Positions 35,379 through 44,537 of a stretch of DNA of 63,175 nt are shown in pieces; the stretch's first letter is position 1; every line of letters starts with the position of its first letter. A program made the translations under genes and the position numbers. The DNA is from an uncultured Calothrix sp. Lineage in GTDB: Bacteria > Cyanobacteriota > Cyanobacteriia > Cyanobacteriales > Nostocaceae. The notes under the pieces were generated by a model that was not told the origin of the DNA, did no database searches, and saw only the letters and a program-made list of their open reading frames with translations. The stretch is taken from assembly GCA_937973965.1 (NCBI GenBank), contig CALJJQ010000057.1:1-63175 (forward strand). Direction: 5' to 3'.

Positions 35379-35470
35379 TTTTCAAAAGTTCCCTCGCTCC
35401 CATGCTCCACGTGGGAGCAGAATCTGCGAGGTTCTTGTCTCGTGAATGAAGGCAGAGCCTTCAACTGACT

Positions 35471-35575
35471 AAGTGACCACGCGGAGCATGGTCACTAGGT
35501 TAGGGGAGCATGGTTACTAGGTTAAGTGACAACGCGGAGCATGGTTATTAGGTTAGGGGAGCATGGTCACTAGGT
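35471..35575. repeat. 53-bp tandem repeat, two units
   Basis: Units 35471-35523 and 35524-35575 each read AAGTGACMACGCGGAGCATG, GTTAGGGGAGCATGGT and ACTAGGT(T/C). The internal GGAGCATGGTNACTAGGT motif is itself repeated within each unit. The gap 35129-35760 has no gene besides these and the CTCCACGTGGGAG/GCAGAGCCTTC segments before them. Confidence 0.8.
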
Positions 35576-35760
35576 CAAAAGTTAATACTCGGTTTATTTC
35601 AGCCAACCAGTACTAGTCTCCCATCTTGTTTGGACACAGCCAAATAAGAAAATAGTTTATTCCAACTCCCAACTTCGTATTTACAGGCTAAAATCAATGG
35701 AAATCTGCTTGTCCGGTATCAATGTATCAATACTAAACTAATTATTAATTTGTCAGGTTT

Positions 35761-36453
35761 ATGAAAATAAATTCTACGGTTCTGCTGACGTTAATTCTTT
35801 TAGCCCTAATGTTAGGAGCAGGTTCGGTCAGTGCAATTTTGGGGTTTGACATCGGTAGTAAGGCTCTCAAGGGTGTGACAACCCCAGATGCACGACCAAC
35901 GACTAAGTTTACCAACTTAGCGAATAATAGCCAAGCGGGTGTGGCTTTACTACGGGAGGAGGAAATCTTAAAAATAGTTAAAGCTCGGATTGAAGGTAAA
36001 ACAAAGGCTGCAAAAACTGAAAAGCCAAAGGAAGAGGATGAAGATTTAATTGCAAAAACAGAGAATGTGGCAGAAAAACCTAAAGAAACAGAAGAAAAAC
36101 CTCAAGCGGGTTTCCCGATTAATACTGAAGCTGATGGAGTGACTTTTTCGGTGCAGTCGGCTAGGTTTTCTGGGGGTGATTTGATTATGCGGGTGAAAAT
36201 GCAAAATAATTCTCAAGAACCGGTGCGTTTTCTGTATAGTTTCTTGGATGTGACCGATGATAAGGGTAGGGCTTTGAGTGCTAGTACTGATGGATTGCCG
36301 ACGGAATTAGCTGGAAATGGACAGGAAGTGTCTGGTACGATTAGTATCTCTGCTTCCTTATTGGATGATGTGAGTAAAATCTCTTTGGCATTAACTGATT
36401 ATCCTGCTCAAAAATTGCGCTTGGAATTACCAAATATTCCAGTGTCGCGATAG
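35761..36453 (+). CDS. Exported or membrane-anchored protein of unknown function
   Basis: The 230-residue protein has an N-terminal hydrophobic segment (VLLTLILLALMLGAGSVSAI, residues 6-25) acting as signal peptide or anchor. Residues about 75-118 are a Lys/Glu/Pro-rich linker with EKPKEEDED and EKPKETEEKP. The C-terminal ~110 residues (VTFSVQSARFSGGDLIMRVKMQN and so on in short strands) look like an immunoglobulin-like, DUF4352-type sandwich with TDDKGRALSAS. I do not recognise a named family. It may be a periplasmic or thylakoid-lumen structural protein. It stands alone downstream of a repeat region. Confidence 0.65.
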   Translation: MKINSTVLLTLILLALMLGAGSVSAILGFDIGSKALKGVTTPDARPTTKFTNLANNSQAGVALLREEEILKIVKARIEGKTKAAKTEKPKEEDEDLIAKTENVAEKPKETEEKPQAGFPINTEADGVTFSVQSARFSGGDLIMRVKMQNNSQEPVRFLYSFLDVTDDKGRALSASTDGLPTELAGNGQEVSGTISISASLLDDVSKISLALTDYPAQKLRLELPNIPVSR

Positions 36454-36858
36454 ATAACAGCAGTTATGTAGATAATTGTTGATCGTCAATCATTGACTGT
36501 ATGAACTATAGTCGAGTTTAATTAGCCGCAGTTAGGTTGGATATACTTTGCAAGCTGATATATTCCCTTTTGGTTTGTTGACAGTTGACAGGTGAGATTT
36601 AACCTTTAAGCATTAACCATCTAAACAAAAGGCTCATTGATTGACCGTGTAAAGTATATTACCTAATAGAGGTAATTACTGGATGAAAACTTACCTTTTC
36701 GGTCAAGATGCTTGGCTTCGGGTAAATTCCTGGGAATCCTGCAAAAGCGAGAATTCCTACCCATCGAAGGGTTGGGGAGTATCAAAAATATTGCGAATAA
36801 CTGCGATGGGGTGGCGATCGCTATTAGCTCATAATTATTTTACATAATTATTTTTTTC
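36454..36858. other. Gap upstream of the CorC/HlyC gene with a nested inverted repeat and a short ORF
   Basis: At 36716-36769 the pairs CTTCG/CGAAG, GGGTA (36720-36724)/TACCC (36758-36762) and GGAAT (36733-36737)/ATTCC (36753-36757) can nest into one long stem. The same bases lie in a 54-codon ORF (36683-36847, MKTYLFGQDAWLRV) that ends 11 bp before the next gene. Either a leader peptide or a structured 5' leader is possible; no known riboswitch is recognised. Confidence 0.35.
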
Positions 36859-38214
36859 ATGGGCGCTCTTGTGCGAGTGGTGAAAGCAAACGTGATTTGG
36901 ACAGATATCGGACTGCGGTTTTTATCAGTGTTGCTGCTGATTGCGATTAATGCTTTTTTTGTGACGGCTGAATTTTCGGTGGTGACTGTGCGGCGATCGC
37001 GGATTCATCAGTTGGTTCAAGCTGGAGATATTGAAGCGATCGCGGTGGAACGTTTGCAAGATAGTATTGATCGACTGTTGTCAACTACTCAGTTAGGGAT
37101 TACTCTGTCGAGTTTGGCATTAGGATGGATTGGGGAAAGTTCGATTTCTGTGGTAATTAATTTTTGGTTACAGTTTTTACCACTACCGATTCGTCTGAAT
37201 AGATTTGTTTCCCATTCCTTAGCAATTCCGATTTCTTTCTTTTTAATTGCCTATTTACAAATTGTTTTAGGGGAATTATGTCCAAAATCTGTGGCAATGC
37301 TTTATTCTGAGCAATTAGCACGGTTTTTAGGCCCTTTTATCAGACCAATTGTGCGGATATTTAGTCCTTTTATTTGGGTTTTAAATAATTCTACCTGGTT
37401 ACTCTTAAAATTTTTTCGTATTAATTACAACGATAAGGTATGGCGATCGCCTGTCACTCCAGAAGAATTACAATTGATTATTGCCACGGAACGGGAATCG
37501 ACTGGTTTACAAGCTGAGGAACGGGAATTACTGAAAAATGTGTTTGAGTTTGGTGAAGTTCGCACCCAAGAAATTATGGTTCCCCGGACTCAAATTGTTT
37601 CCCTTCCAAAACAAGCTACGTTACAAAACCTATTGTGGGAGATGGCAAAAACAGGTCATTTTACCTATCCAGTTATTGGCGAATCCCTGGATGATATTCG
37701 TGGTGTTGTTTATTTTCCAGACCTCACTAAACCGTTGGCTTTAGGAAAAATTACACCGGAAACCCAACTGCAACCGTGGATGCGCCCTGCAAGATTTGTA
37801 CCCGAACACACACCGTTGCATGAATTATTACCCATGATTCAGCCAGAAACACCACCGATGGCAATTGTTGTTGATGAGTTTGGTGGAACTGTGGGGTTAG
37901 TGACGATTAAGGATGTGATTGCCCAAATTATCGGCTCTACTGGTACTCCCAGGGATGTAAATGGCTTACTGATTCAAAATGTGGATACCAACACGTTTTT
38001 AGTCCAAGCTCAAATTAATTTGGAAGATTTTAACGAGATTTTGCAGGTGGATTTACCTTTGGCGACTGAGTACCAAACCTTGGGTGGATTTATTTTATCC
38101 CAATTGCAAAAAATGCCCAACCGTGGAGAAGTTTTTGTTTACCAAAATTTAGAATTTACGGTTGTTTCTGTAGTCGGACCGAGATTACACCAAATTCAAG
38201 TCCGTATATTGTAG
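36859..38214 (+). CDS. CNNM/CorC-HlyC family membrane protein (hemolysin-like, DUF21-CBS)
   Basis: The 451-residue protein has an N-terminal DUF21/CNNM domain with three to four hydrophobic segments (LSVLLLIAINAFFVTAEFSV first), the family motif ELCPKSVAML, a pair of CBS domains (FEFGEVRTQEIMVPRTQIV... and MAIVVDEFGGTVGLVTIKDV), and a C-terminal CorC_HlyC domain (FNEILQVDLPLATEYQTLGGFI). Such proteins are implicated in magnesium/cobalt export or homeostasis; haemolysis is a historical label. The DEFGGT motif is intact. Its 3' end overlaps convergent queC by 19 bp. Confidence 0.93.
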   Translation: MGALVRVVKANVIWTDIGLRFLSVLLLIAINAFFVTAEFSVVTVRRSRIHQLVQAGDIEAIAVERLQDSIDRLLSTTQLGITLSSLALGWIGESSISVVINFWLQFLPLPIRLNRFVSHSLAIPISFFLIAYLQIVLGELCPKSVAMLYSEQLARFLGPFIRPIVRIFSPFIWVLNNSTWLLLKFFRINYNDKVWRSPVTPEELQLIIATERESTGLQAEERELLKNVFEFGEVRTQEIMVPRTQIVSLPKQATLQNLLWEMAKTGHFTYPVIGESLDDIRGVVYFPDLTKPLALGKITPETQLQPWMRPARFVPEHTPLHELLPMIQPETPPMAIVVDEFGGTVGLVTIKDVIAQIIGSTGTPRDVNGLLIQNVDTNTFLVQAQINLEDFNEILQVDLPLATEYQTLGGFILSQLQKMPNRGEVFVYQNLEFTVVSVVGPRLHQIQVRIL

Positions 38215-38879
38215 GGTATGGGGTCTGTTAATCCCAATTCTTGAAAAGCTGCTAATCTTAGTTGGCAAGAATCACAGACTCCACATGCAACCTCTCCCCC
38301 TTGGTAACAGGACCAGGTTAATTCCCAGGGAACACCTAATTTATTTCCAAGTTGAATAATTTCCGTTTTCCGCAGGTCGATCAAAGGAGTAACAATCTCA
38401 ATCGGTTTACCTTCCCGACCCTGCTTGGTTCCCAAACGAAACACCGATTGCATGGCTTGAATATAGTCAGGACGACAATCAGGGTAGCCAGAATAATCCA
38501 AGGCATTAACTCCAATATACACCCGTTCTGCACCATAAATTTCCGCGTATGCCAGGGCAAAGCTCAGAAAAATTGTATTCCGTGCAGGTACGTAGGTAAT
38601 GGGTATGGATTGAGTCATTTCAGAGAGGGTGCGCTCAGTGGGGATATCCAACTTATCATCCGTTAAAGCCGACCCCCCCCACTGTCGCAAATCAAACTCG
38701 ACAACTGCATGGTAAACCACAGCCGCAGCTTGAGCAACAGCTTTTGCTGCTTGTAACTCACGACGGTGACGCTGGTGGTAGTCAAAGGAAATAGCATAGC
38801 AATCACAACCATCAGCGATCGCTTGATAAAGTACCGTTGAGGAATCTAATCCTCCTGATAATAAAATAACAGCCCGCAT
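38196..38879 (-). CDS. queC: 7-cyano-7-deazaguanine synthase (QueC)
   Basis: I start at MRAVILLSGGLDSSTVLYQA (227 residues), because the 16 upstream residues (PKSKILKSKIS) are translated heptamer repeats. QueC uses ATP to turn 7-carboxy-7-deazaguanine into preQ0 in queuosine synthesis. The N-terminal SGGLDSS is the PP-loop and CYQGGEVACGVCDSCQLR carries the four zinc-binding cysteines. YVPARNTIFLSFALAYAE is also diagnostic. Other que genes are not nearby. The gene overlaps the CorC/HlyC gene tail to tail. Confidence 0.95.
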   Translation of the reverse strand: MRAVILLSGGLDSSTVLYQAIADGCDCYAISFDYHQRHRRELQAAKAVAQAAAVVYHAVVEFDLRQWGGSALTDDKLDIPTERTLSEMTQSIPITYVPARNTIFLSFALAYAEIYGAERVYIGVNALDYSGYPDCRPDYIQAMQSVFRLGTKQGREGKPIEIVTPLIDLRKTEIIQLGNKLGVPWELTWSCYQGGEVACGVCDSCQLRLAAFQELGLTDPIPYNIRT

Positions 38880-39122
38880 TGAGATTTTAGATTTTAAGAT
38901 TTTGGATTTTGGATTAATTAGCACCACATTAATTTTGATGGGTGGGGAAAGGTTTATAGTAGCGCTAGTCTAGGACAACCCCACGGGTATAGCGCTTGAT
39001 ATTAAAACTTTTTCATAGCTCAAGCCACAACTACAAACCCCTCATAACCGATGTGGTGGAATACTCGGTGCAATCATCGCAGTAAAGTTGTGCGACTTTT
39101 AGTATACTTTGCTGCACACACT

Positions 39123-39719
39123 TCACACCTTTGCTAAAGTCACCATTTCCGCTTGATCTTGATATTTTCCTTGACGTGTATCATAACTAATCGCACAGGG
39201 TTCCCCTTCCAAAAATAATAACTGCACTACCCCTTCCGATGCATAAATCCGACAATCTGCACTAGAAGAATTAGAAAACTCCAGGGTTAAATGTCCCCTC
39301 CAAGCAGCTTCAGCTGGTGTCAGATTGGCAATAATCCCACATCTTGCATAAGTAGATTTACCAATACAAATTACCGTAATATTTTCTGGCACACTTAATC
39401 TTTCTAATGCCACACCCAAGCCGTAGGAATGGGCTGGAAGGATAAAATAATCACCATTTTCCCCGTGATGTAGTTGACTAAACTCTAAATTTTGGGGATT
39501 AAAATTCTTCGGGTCAATCACAGTTCCCGGAATATGCCGAAAAATTCGGAATTCCTTGGGAGAAAGGCGAATATCATACCCGTAGGAAGACAAACCATAA
39601 CTAATCACACCTTTAGATGTGGTCTCATCCTGCTTGACCTTCCGTATCAAACTTGGTTCAAAGGGAGAAATCATACCCTGTTGAGCCATTTCCTTAATCC
39701 AAATATCGTTTTTGATCAC
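39123..39719 (-). CDS. dcd: dCTP deaminase
   Basis: The family N-terminus M-I-K-N-D-I-W-I fits a GTG start at 39719, eight codons inside the longer ATG frame (39743). An AGGA lies 5 bases before that GTG, supporting it. The product has 198 residues. It belongs to the trimeric dUTPase fold: SSYGYDIRLSP, GKSTYARCGIIANLTPAEAAWRGHLTLEFSN with the catalytic Glu and Arg, and EGVVQLLFLEGE. It makes dUTP from dCTP for thymidylate synthesis. It appears monocistronic. Confidence 0.93.
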   Translation of the reverse strand: MIKNDIWIKEMAQQGMISPFEPSLIRKVKQDETTSKGVISYGLSSYGYDIRLSPKEFRIFRHIPGTVIDPKNFNPQNLEFSQLHHGENGDYFILPAHSYGLGVALERLSVPENITVICIGKSTYARCGIIANLTPAEAAWRGHLTLEFSNSSSADCRIYASEGVVQLLFLEGEPCAISYDTRQGKYQDQAEMVTLAKV

Positions 39720-39774
39720 GTTTTTCCTGGAATCCCACCACAATACTCAGAATAAAATAAATTATCATATTTAG

Positions 39775-39830
39775 GGAGTGGAGAGTAGGGAGTAGGAGTA
39801 GCCTACATGTATTGCTGACACCAGAACAAA
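39775..39830 (-). repeat. Family A repeat, inverted partial copy, with heptamers
   Basis: Read on the minus strand it gives TTCTGGTGTCAGCAATACAT, GTAGGCTACTCC and ACTCCCTACTC, matching the right end of the copy at 48562-48644 and the tract that follows it. Confidence 0.6.
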
Positions 39831-40003
39831 AGTTGTTTTTCCTCATCCCTGGTCTCTTGTCTTGCTATTTGCGTGTCTACACTTTCAAATTAGTTCCCCA
39901 TGTCCTTTAGACACGACCAAACAAGAACACAAATCATTCCCACGGACTATTCCCTACTCCCTGCTCCCGATTCCCAAGCAATAAAATCATCAAAATGATA
40001 GCC

Positions 40004-40387
40004 ATGAGTGGAGAATATACCCTGGGAAATATCAGTCCTCTAATCCCTGCTGGTGATGATTTGGAAAGTGCGATCGCTTTTTATGAACAAAATTTAGGTT
40101 TTCAGAAAGTTCATCAAGAAGGTAATCCCATCCACATGGCCATCGTTGAACGGGATCAGGCGAAAATATTTTTAATTAAAAATAGTGATTCCCAATTAGC
40201 CCAGTCCACTTCTTTACGAATTTATGTTAAAAATATTGAAAACTATTATCAAGAGTTAATCGCCAAGTTCGCAGAAATTATCCATCCCCAGGGTAAATTA
40301 GAAACTAAACCTTGGGGGATGAAGGAATTTGTAGTCCTGGATTCTGCTGGAGTATGCCTCACCTTTTATGAACCGGCTGGTGGCTAG
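40004..40387 (+). CDS. VOC-superfamily (glyoxalase/bleomycin-resistance-like) protein
   Basis: About 127 residues from MSGEYTLGNISPLIPAG (upstream start 39995 also possible). One betaalphabetabetabeta repeat pair is seen: ISPLIPAGDDLESAIAFYEQNLGF, MAIVERDQAKIFLIK, SLRIYVKNIENYYQEL, and WGMKEFVVLDSAGVCLTFYEP. The last glutamate is the usual metal ligand, but the other ligands are not clear. No substrate can be named. Single-domain members bind or modify small molecules. The gene is alone, between heptamer-rich DNA and the feo operon. Confidence 0.85.
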   Translation: MSGEYTLGNISPLIPAGDDLESAIAFYEQNLGFQKVHQEGNPIHMAIVERDQAKIFLIKNSDSQLAQSTSLRIYVKNIENYYQELIAKFAEIIHPQGKLETKPWGMKEFVVLDSAGVCLTFYEPAGG

Positions 40388-40585
40388 GCACTATTTTCCC
40401 TCATCCTATCTGAACAAGTTTTTATTTATTATTCAAACTTAATAGATATATACTTCAGCTTATTAAAAATATACAGCAATAAATTGACTGAACTAAATAA
40501 TTTTGCGTAGTATTAATGTGATGGTTAGTTGAAAATCTTATTCATTAAACTAGAGAAATAATTGCAAAGCTGCGGAGGATTGGGT

Positions 40586-41212
40586 ATGGGTTGCTATGAT
40601 TGTCCGAGTAATTGTCATGCAAAATCTCACCAGCGTTTCCGATTCGGGAATTTTTTCCGATACAAACAACCCCAACCACTAAAAAAAGCCCAAACCCAGG
40701 GAGTTGTAGCCTTAGTGGGGATGCCAAATGTGGGCAAAAGTGTTCTATTCCATGCTTTAACAGGTAAGTATGTAACCGTATCCAATTACCCAGGTACAAC
40801 AGTGGAAATTACTCAGGGAGTGATGACTTTGGGGGAAAATTCTCTGGCGGTGATTGATACACCTGGGATGTATTCATTCTTACCAATAAGTGAGGAGGAA
40901 AAGGTTGCTCGGAATTTGTTATTGAACCAGGTGATTGACGTGGTGGTGCATGTGGTGGATGCTAAGAACCTGGGTAGAATGCTACCTCTGACATTTCAGT
41001 TGATGGAAGCTGGGTTTCAGGTGGTGTTGGCAATCAACATGATTGATGAAGCGCAGCAACTGGGAATGAAGGTGAATTCCCAGCACTTGCAGATGGAATT
41101 GGGTATCCCGGTGATATTAATGTCCGCAACCACAGGAATGGGAATTAAAGAATTAAAAGCACGGGTAGGTGAATATGTTAACAAATCAACTAGTTTATCC
41201 CCAGTCTATTGA
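40586..41212 (+). CDS. feoB: Ferrous iron transporter FeoB, N-terminal GTPase part
   Basis: A GGAGGA six bases before the ATG at 40586 sets this start over the TTG at 40562. The 208-residue product is the G domain only. It begins with a Cys-rich MGCYDCPSNCH motif, unusual for FeoB. G1 is GMPNVGKS (45-52), G2 YPGTTVE, G3 DTPGMYS, G4 NMID and G5 SATTG. It hydrolyses GTP to support Fe2+ import. The membrane part is encoded in the next, overlapping ORF in another frame. Transcription of all three feo genes together is expected. Confidence 0.93.
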   Translation: MGCYDCPSNCHAKSHQRFRFGNFFRYKQPQPLKKAQTQGVVALVGMPNVGKSVLFHALTGKYVTVSNYPGTTVEITQGVMTLGENSLAVIDTPGMYSFLPISEEEKVARNLLLNQVIDVVVHVVDAKNLGRMLPLTFQLMEAGFQVVLAINMIDEAQQLGMKVNSQHLQMELGIPVILMSATTGMGIKELKARVGEYVNKSTSLSPVY

Positions 41213-42614
41213 AGATGCGATCGCGGATTTAGTTCCTTGGTTAGAAAATCTCTCTTCTGGTTTTTCTCTGCGTAGTCGGGCATTATTACTATTACAGCAT
41301 GACGAAGAAGCATGGCAGACCTTACCGGAGAATGGGCAGACAAAATTGGTAGAGATTATCAATCGCACAGAAATAGCTTTGGGGGATTCAATTACGAGTG
41401 TAGTGGCGAATACGCGTCAACAGTTAGCATGGAACTATGAGCAACAGAGTGTTGTTCAGCCTACAAGTACCCACCAACCCCTAAGTGAATGGTTACATAA
41501 ACTTGTGATTCACCCTTTAACAGGGTTGCCAATTTTGGTTTTAATCATTTACTACGGTATTTATAAATTTGTGGGTGAATTTGGAGCAGGGACTTTAGTT
41601 GATATTATTGAAACCTTCTTTGAAGATAATATCAATCCGGTTGTGAACCATCTTGCCAAAGTAATTTTTCCTTGGCAACCTTTACAGGATTTAATCGGCA
41701 ATGATTATGGGATTATCACATTAGGAATTCGCTATGCAGTGGCAATTATCTTACCAGTAGTTGCTACCTTCTTTTTGATGTTTTCAATTCTAGAAGATAG
41801 TGGCTACTTACCCAGATTATCGTTGTTAATTGACCGTTTATTTAAAGCCATTGGTTTGGAAGGAAGGGCTGTAATTCCGATGGTTTTAGGTTTAGGTTGT
41901 GGAACCATGGCCACCTTGGTGACAAGAACCCTAGAAACCAAACGGGAAAGACTAATTGCCACCATCTTATTAGCATCAACCGTACCCTGTGCAGCTCAAT
42001 TAGGGGTAGTTTTAGGTTTACTATCCCAGAGCGCTACAGCTCTAAGTCTCTGGATCGGATTTATGGTTGCCATATTTATTGGCATTGGTTTATTGTGTAA
42101 TCGCCTGCTTCCTGGAGAAAAACCATATTTTTATATGGAAATTCCTCCTTTGCGCCTTCCTCGTATCAGCGCAATTATCAAAAAAACCTACATTCGTCTC
42201 AAATGGTACTTTGGTGAAATTCTGCCGTTATTTATTTATGCTTCCGTAATTATTTGGATTGGCAGATTAACAGGAATTTTTGATTTTTTGATCCATCTTC
42301 TCCAACCAGTGGTTGCTGCATTAGGATTACCCGCATCAACGGCACAAGTCTTTTTATACGGTTTTTTCCGTCGGGATTACGGTGCGGCTGGTTTATTTGA
42401 TTTACAACAGCAAGGGGGATTAAATCATCATCAATTAATTGTTGCGGCTATTACCTTGACATTATTTATTCCCTGTATTGCCCAATTACAATTCATGATT
42501 AAGGAACGAGGTGTCAAAGTAGCAACACTAATTGCAGTTTTTGTATTTATTTTTGCTTTTGTGATGGGTTTTGTGGTGAATCAAGCTTTGAATTTTATGA
42601 ATATTGGGGGATAG
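41175..42614 (+). CDS. feoB: Ferrous iron transporter FeoB, C-terminal membrane part (separate ORF)
   Basis: The 479-residue ORF starts at ATG 41175 (GTG 41169 possible) behind GGTAGGTG, and overlaps the 3' end of the GTPase ORF by 38-44 bp in the +1 frame. It contains the FeoB helical linker, then the membrane domain with two Gate motifs: MVLGLGCGTMATLVTRTLETKRERL and FFRRDYGAAGLFDL...ALTLFIPCIAQL. Cys in GCGT and PCIAQ is the usual iron path residue. Together with the previous ORF it makes a complete FeoB. The arrangement may be a genuine split gene, since the second ORF has its own ribosome-binding site, or a frameshifted one. Confidence 0.92.
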   Translation: MLTNQLVYPQSIEDAIADLVPWLENLSSGFSLRSRALLLLQHDEEAWQTLPENGQTKLVEIINRTEIALGDSITSVVANTRQQLAWNYEQQSVVQPTSTHQPLSEWLHKLVIHPLTGLPILVLIIYYGIYKFVGEFGAGTLVDIIETFFEDNINPVVNHLAKVIFPWQPLQDLIGNDYGIITLGIRYAVAIILPVVATFFLMFSILEDSGYLPRLSLLIDRLFKAIGLEGRAVIPMVLGLGCGTMATLVTRTLETKRERLIATILLASTVPCAAQLGVVLGLLSQSATALSLWIGFMVAIFIGIGLLCNRLLPGEKPYFYMEIPPLRLPRISAIIKKTYIRLKWYFGEILPLFIYASVIIWIGRLTGIFDFLIHLLQPVVAALGLPASTAQVFLYGFFRRDYGAAGLFDLQQQGGLNHHQLIVAAITLTLFIPCIAQLQFMIKERGVKVATLIAVFVFIFAFVMGFVVNQALNFMNIGG

Positions 42615-42618
42615 ATAA

Positions 42619-42867
42619 ATGGGAGAAAAAGCATTTAAAACTCTGGGTTCTTCAGTCTCCTTAATGCGTCCGGGGGAGTCAGGAATTGTCACATCTTGCC
42701 ATAGTCACGACCATCATATCCTCAAAAAATTAATGGCAATGGGAATTATTCCAGGAATATCGATTAAATTAGAACAGTCTTTTCCAGCTTTTGTGATTAA
42801 AGCTGGTAATACCCGTTTAGCATTTGATTTGGAAATTGCCAAAGCCATTTATGTGCGGATTCAGTAA
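42619..42867 (+). CDS. feoA: FeoA family protein
   Basis: The 82-residue SH3-like protein starts 4 bp after feoB. LMRPGESGIVTSCHSHDHHILKKLMAMGI and PGISIKLEQSFPAFVIKAGNTRLAFDLEIAKAIYV follow the FeoA pattern. FeoA assists FeoB. The histidine-rich DHHILKK turn is somewhat unusual. feoA is placed last, although feoA-feoB is the commoner order. An inverted repeat that could terminate the operon follows. Confidence 0.92.
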   Translation: MGEKAFKTLGSSVSLMRPGESGIVTSCHSHDHHILKKLMAMGIIPGISIKLEQSFPAFVIKAGNTRLAFDLEIAKAIYVRIQ

Positions 42868-42922
42868 GCGAGATTAATGATATTATCATCCGCTTATAAT
42901 TTGTAGAACCTGATATTGAAAG

Positions 42923-42953
42923 TTGTTGACTGTTAACCATTGACAGTCAACAA
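42923..42953. terminator. Hairpin between convergent feoA and fdxB
   Basis: Perfect 10-bp arms TTGTTGACTG (42923-42932) and CAGTCAACAA (42944-42953) lie between two genes that converge. It could terminate both, though T-runs are weak. The motif GTTGACTGTTAAC recurs elsewhere in the window, so it may also be a dispersed repeat. Confidence 0.5.
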
Positions 42954-42985
42954 TCAAAGCCAAAACCGATATTTTCCAAACTGGA

Positions 42986-43276
42986 TTAATTCTTTTCTGC
43001 GTGGGTATAACAATTTTTGGGACAGATTTTAGCACAAGCTTCACAGCCAATGCAGTTTTCTGGATGGGCTATAACCATGACTTTTTTCTCAATTTCTTCA
43101 TCATCTTCATCTTCGACGAATTCACCTTCTTCGTTCATGGGTCGTAATTCTAAAACGTTATGTCCACAAATTTTAAAGCATCGACCACAACCAATACATT
43201 TATCTTGATCAATTGCTTGCGCAAATTTAGGTGTCCAAGTTTTGCCGCCGAAGGTTAATCCTGTTAAAGTAGCCAT
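42986..43276 (-). CDS. fdxB: Ferredoxin III, nif-specific (2[4Fe-4S])
   Basis: The 96-residue protein carries two 4Fe-4S motifs, [11 protein letters not shown] (Cys27, 30, 33, 37) and [12 protein letters not shown] near residue 76, separated by an acidic loop [15 protein letters not shown]. The start [16 protein letters not shown] and the end NCYTHAEKN are those of the nif-specific ferredoxin III family (FdxB) of diazotrophic cyanobacteria, which probably supplies electrons or clusters for nitrogenase maturation. It is divergent from the patB/cnfR-type activator across a 1.26 kb gap and convergent with the feo operon. Confidence 0.92.
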   Translation of the reverse strand: MATLTGLTFGGKTWTPKFAQAIDQDKCIGCGRCFKICGHNVLELRPMNEEGEFVEDEDDEEIEKKVMVIAHPENCIGCEACAKICPKNCYTHAEKN

Positions 43277-44537
43277 AATTCACCTACGAAATACTAATTC
43301 TAGATATCTCAAAATTCTCTAGTTACTTCTGATATTAATAAATCATTTATTTTGTGAAAAAAAGTTAATCTATGACATTTAATACAGGTTTTTTATTTGA
43401 TGCATCTGCCTTCCGAAAAGTAATATTTTCAAGACTCAATTCAAATTTAATGAAAGATTTTCTCAAGAAAATACTATTTGATTTAGGCTGATTTGTTTAT
43501 TTCTCAATATATCAATTTTTTTATCTTGCTGTAATTATCTACTTTAAGTTATATCTTGCAGCTTACCAGTAAATACTTAAATTACTATCTTCATAGTGAT
43601 TTATTAATCTTACTATTTGTGTTGTCTTTGTATTCCATTTCAATGCACTTGTCTTTTAAGGAAGGGATCACAGTCTAGACATATGGTAACTTAGTCGATT
43701 CATGGTAAAACACTGAGTTAAATTGATTTTTAATCCGTCTAAAATGTCACATGAATTTCATAGTATTTTATGATTTCAATCAACTATTAGAAAATTATCT
43801 TATTAATCTTCCATCTTAGACCTAAAAGTGCAAACTTTTAACAATATCTTAGTATTAAATCGTTGCCAAGTAGACAAAGACTGAAAGAAGTATCCTGACA
43901 ATACACTATTTTAAAAATTGCCAGATTTAGTGAAGTTAGATGGCAAGATACCTGTCTAATTATCATGAAAATAAGTCGAGAAGCTTTTGATATTATTCCC
44001 AGATATTAATTTTTTTACTAATGATAAATATCATACACTTAAAACTTTTAGCGTCTGACATAAATCCAGATAAACTTATCAATCATTTTTTGTATTTAGA
44101 TGTAAAAACCAATCAAATTACAGCCTCGATTCACGATATCAAATACTAAGACATGGCTCATCCATAACATTCTTAAGACTATTTTTATGAAATATTTAAA
44201 ATTGCCAAAAAGTTCAAACAGGCTTAGAGGTTAATAACCTGAAATAGCTTCCCTGGGATAATTTATTTTCAGAATAGAGAGTCATTCAAAAGATGGCAAT
44301 TACAATTATGAAAAATTGCCATGAATACAAAAGTGTGGTTAGGAGTCGAATCTAGCGGACAAAATTCAGGGGAGACAATCATAACTCGGATTTCTCACAA
44401 ACTCCTCAAACTTTCAGTGAGTAGGGAGTAGGGAGTAGCAGGAAAATAAACCCACTACTCAAGGCTTATCACTCCCTTGTGAGAAATGCAGGATAAATAT
44501 AGTCAGCCATCTCAACCCGAAATGTGGCAATTAAATT
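43277..44537. promoter_or_regulatory. 1.26 kb AT-rich divergent regulatory region between fdxB and patB/cnfR
   Basis: There is no ORF of note and this is the longest repeat-poor gap in the window. Only an AGTAGGG heptamer tract near 44418-44440 is recognised. It should contain the nitrogen-regulated promoters of both flanking genes. I looked for GTA-N8-TAC (NtcA) and did not find a convincing site; GTAATTATCTAC near 43531 has a 6-base spacer. The length may hide a non-coding RNA or long leader. Confidence 0.5.

Noticed and set aside
35380-35580. A CRISPR-like array
   Set aside because: Only two 53-bp units with no spacers and no cas genes; it is a simple tandem duplication.
43525-43545. A possible NtcA site (GTA...TAC) before fdxB
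   Set aside because: The spacer is 6 bases, not 8, so it does not fit the NtcA consensus.
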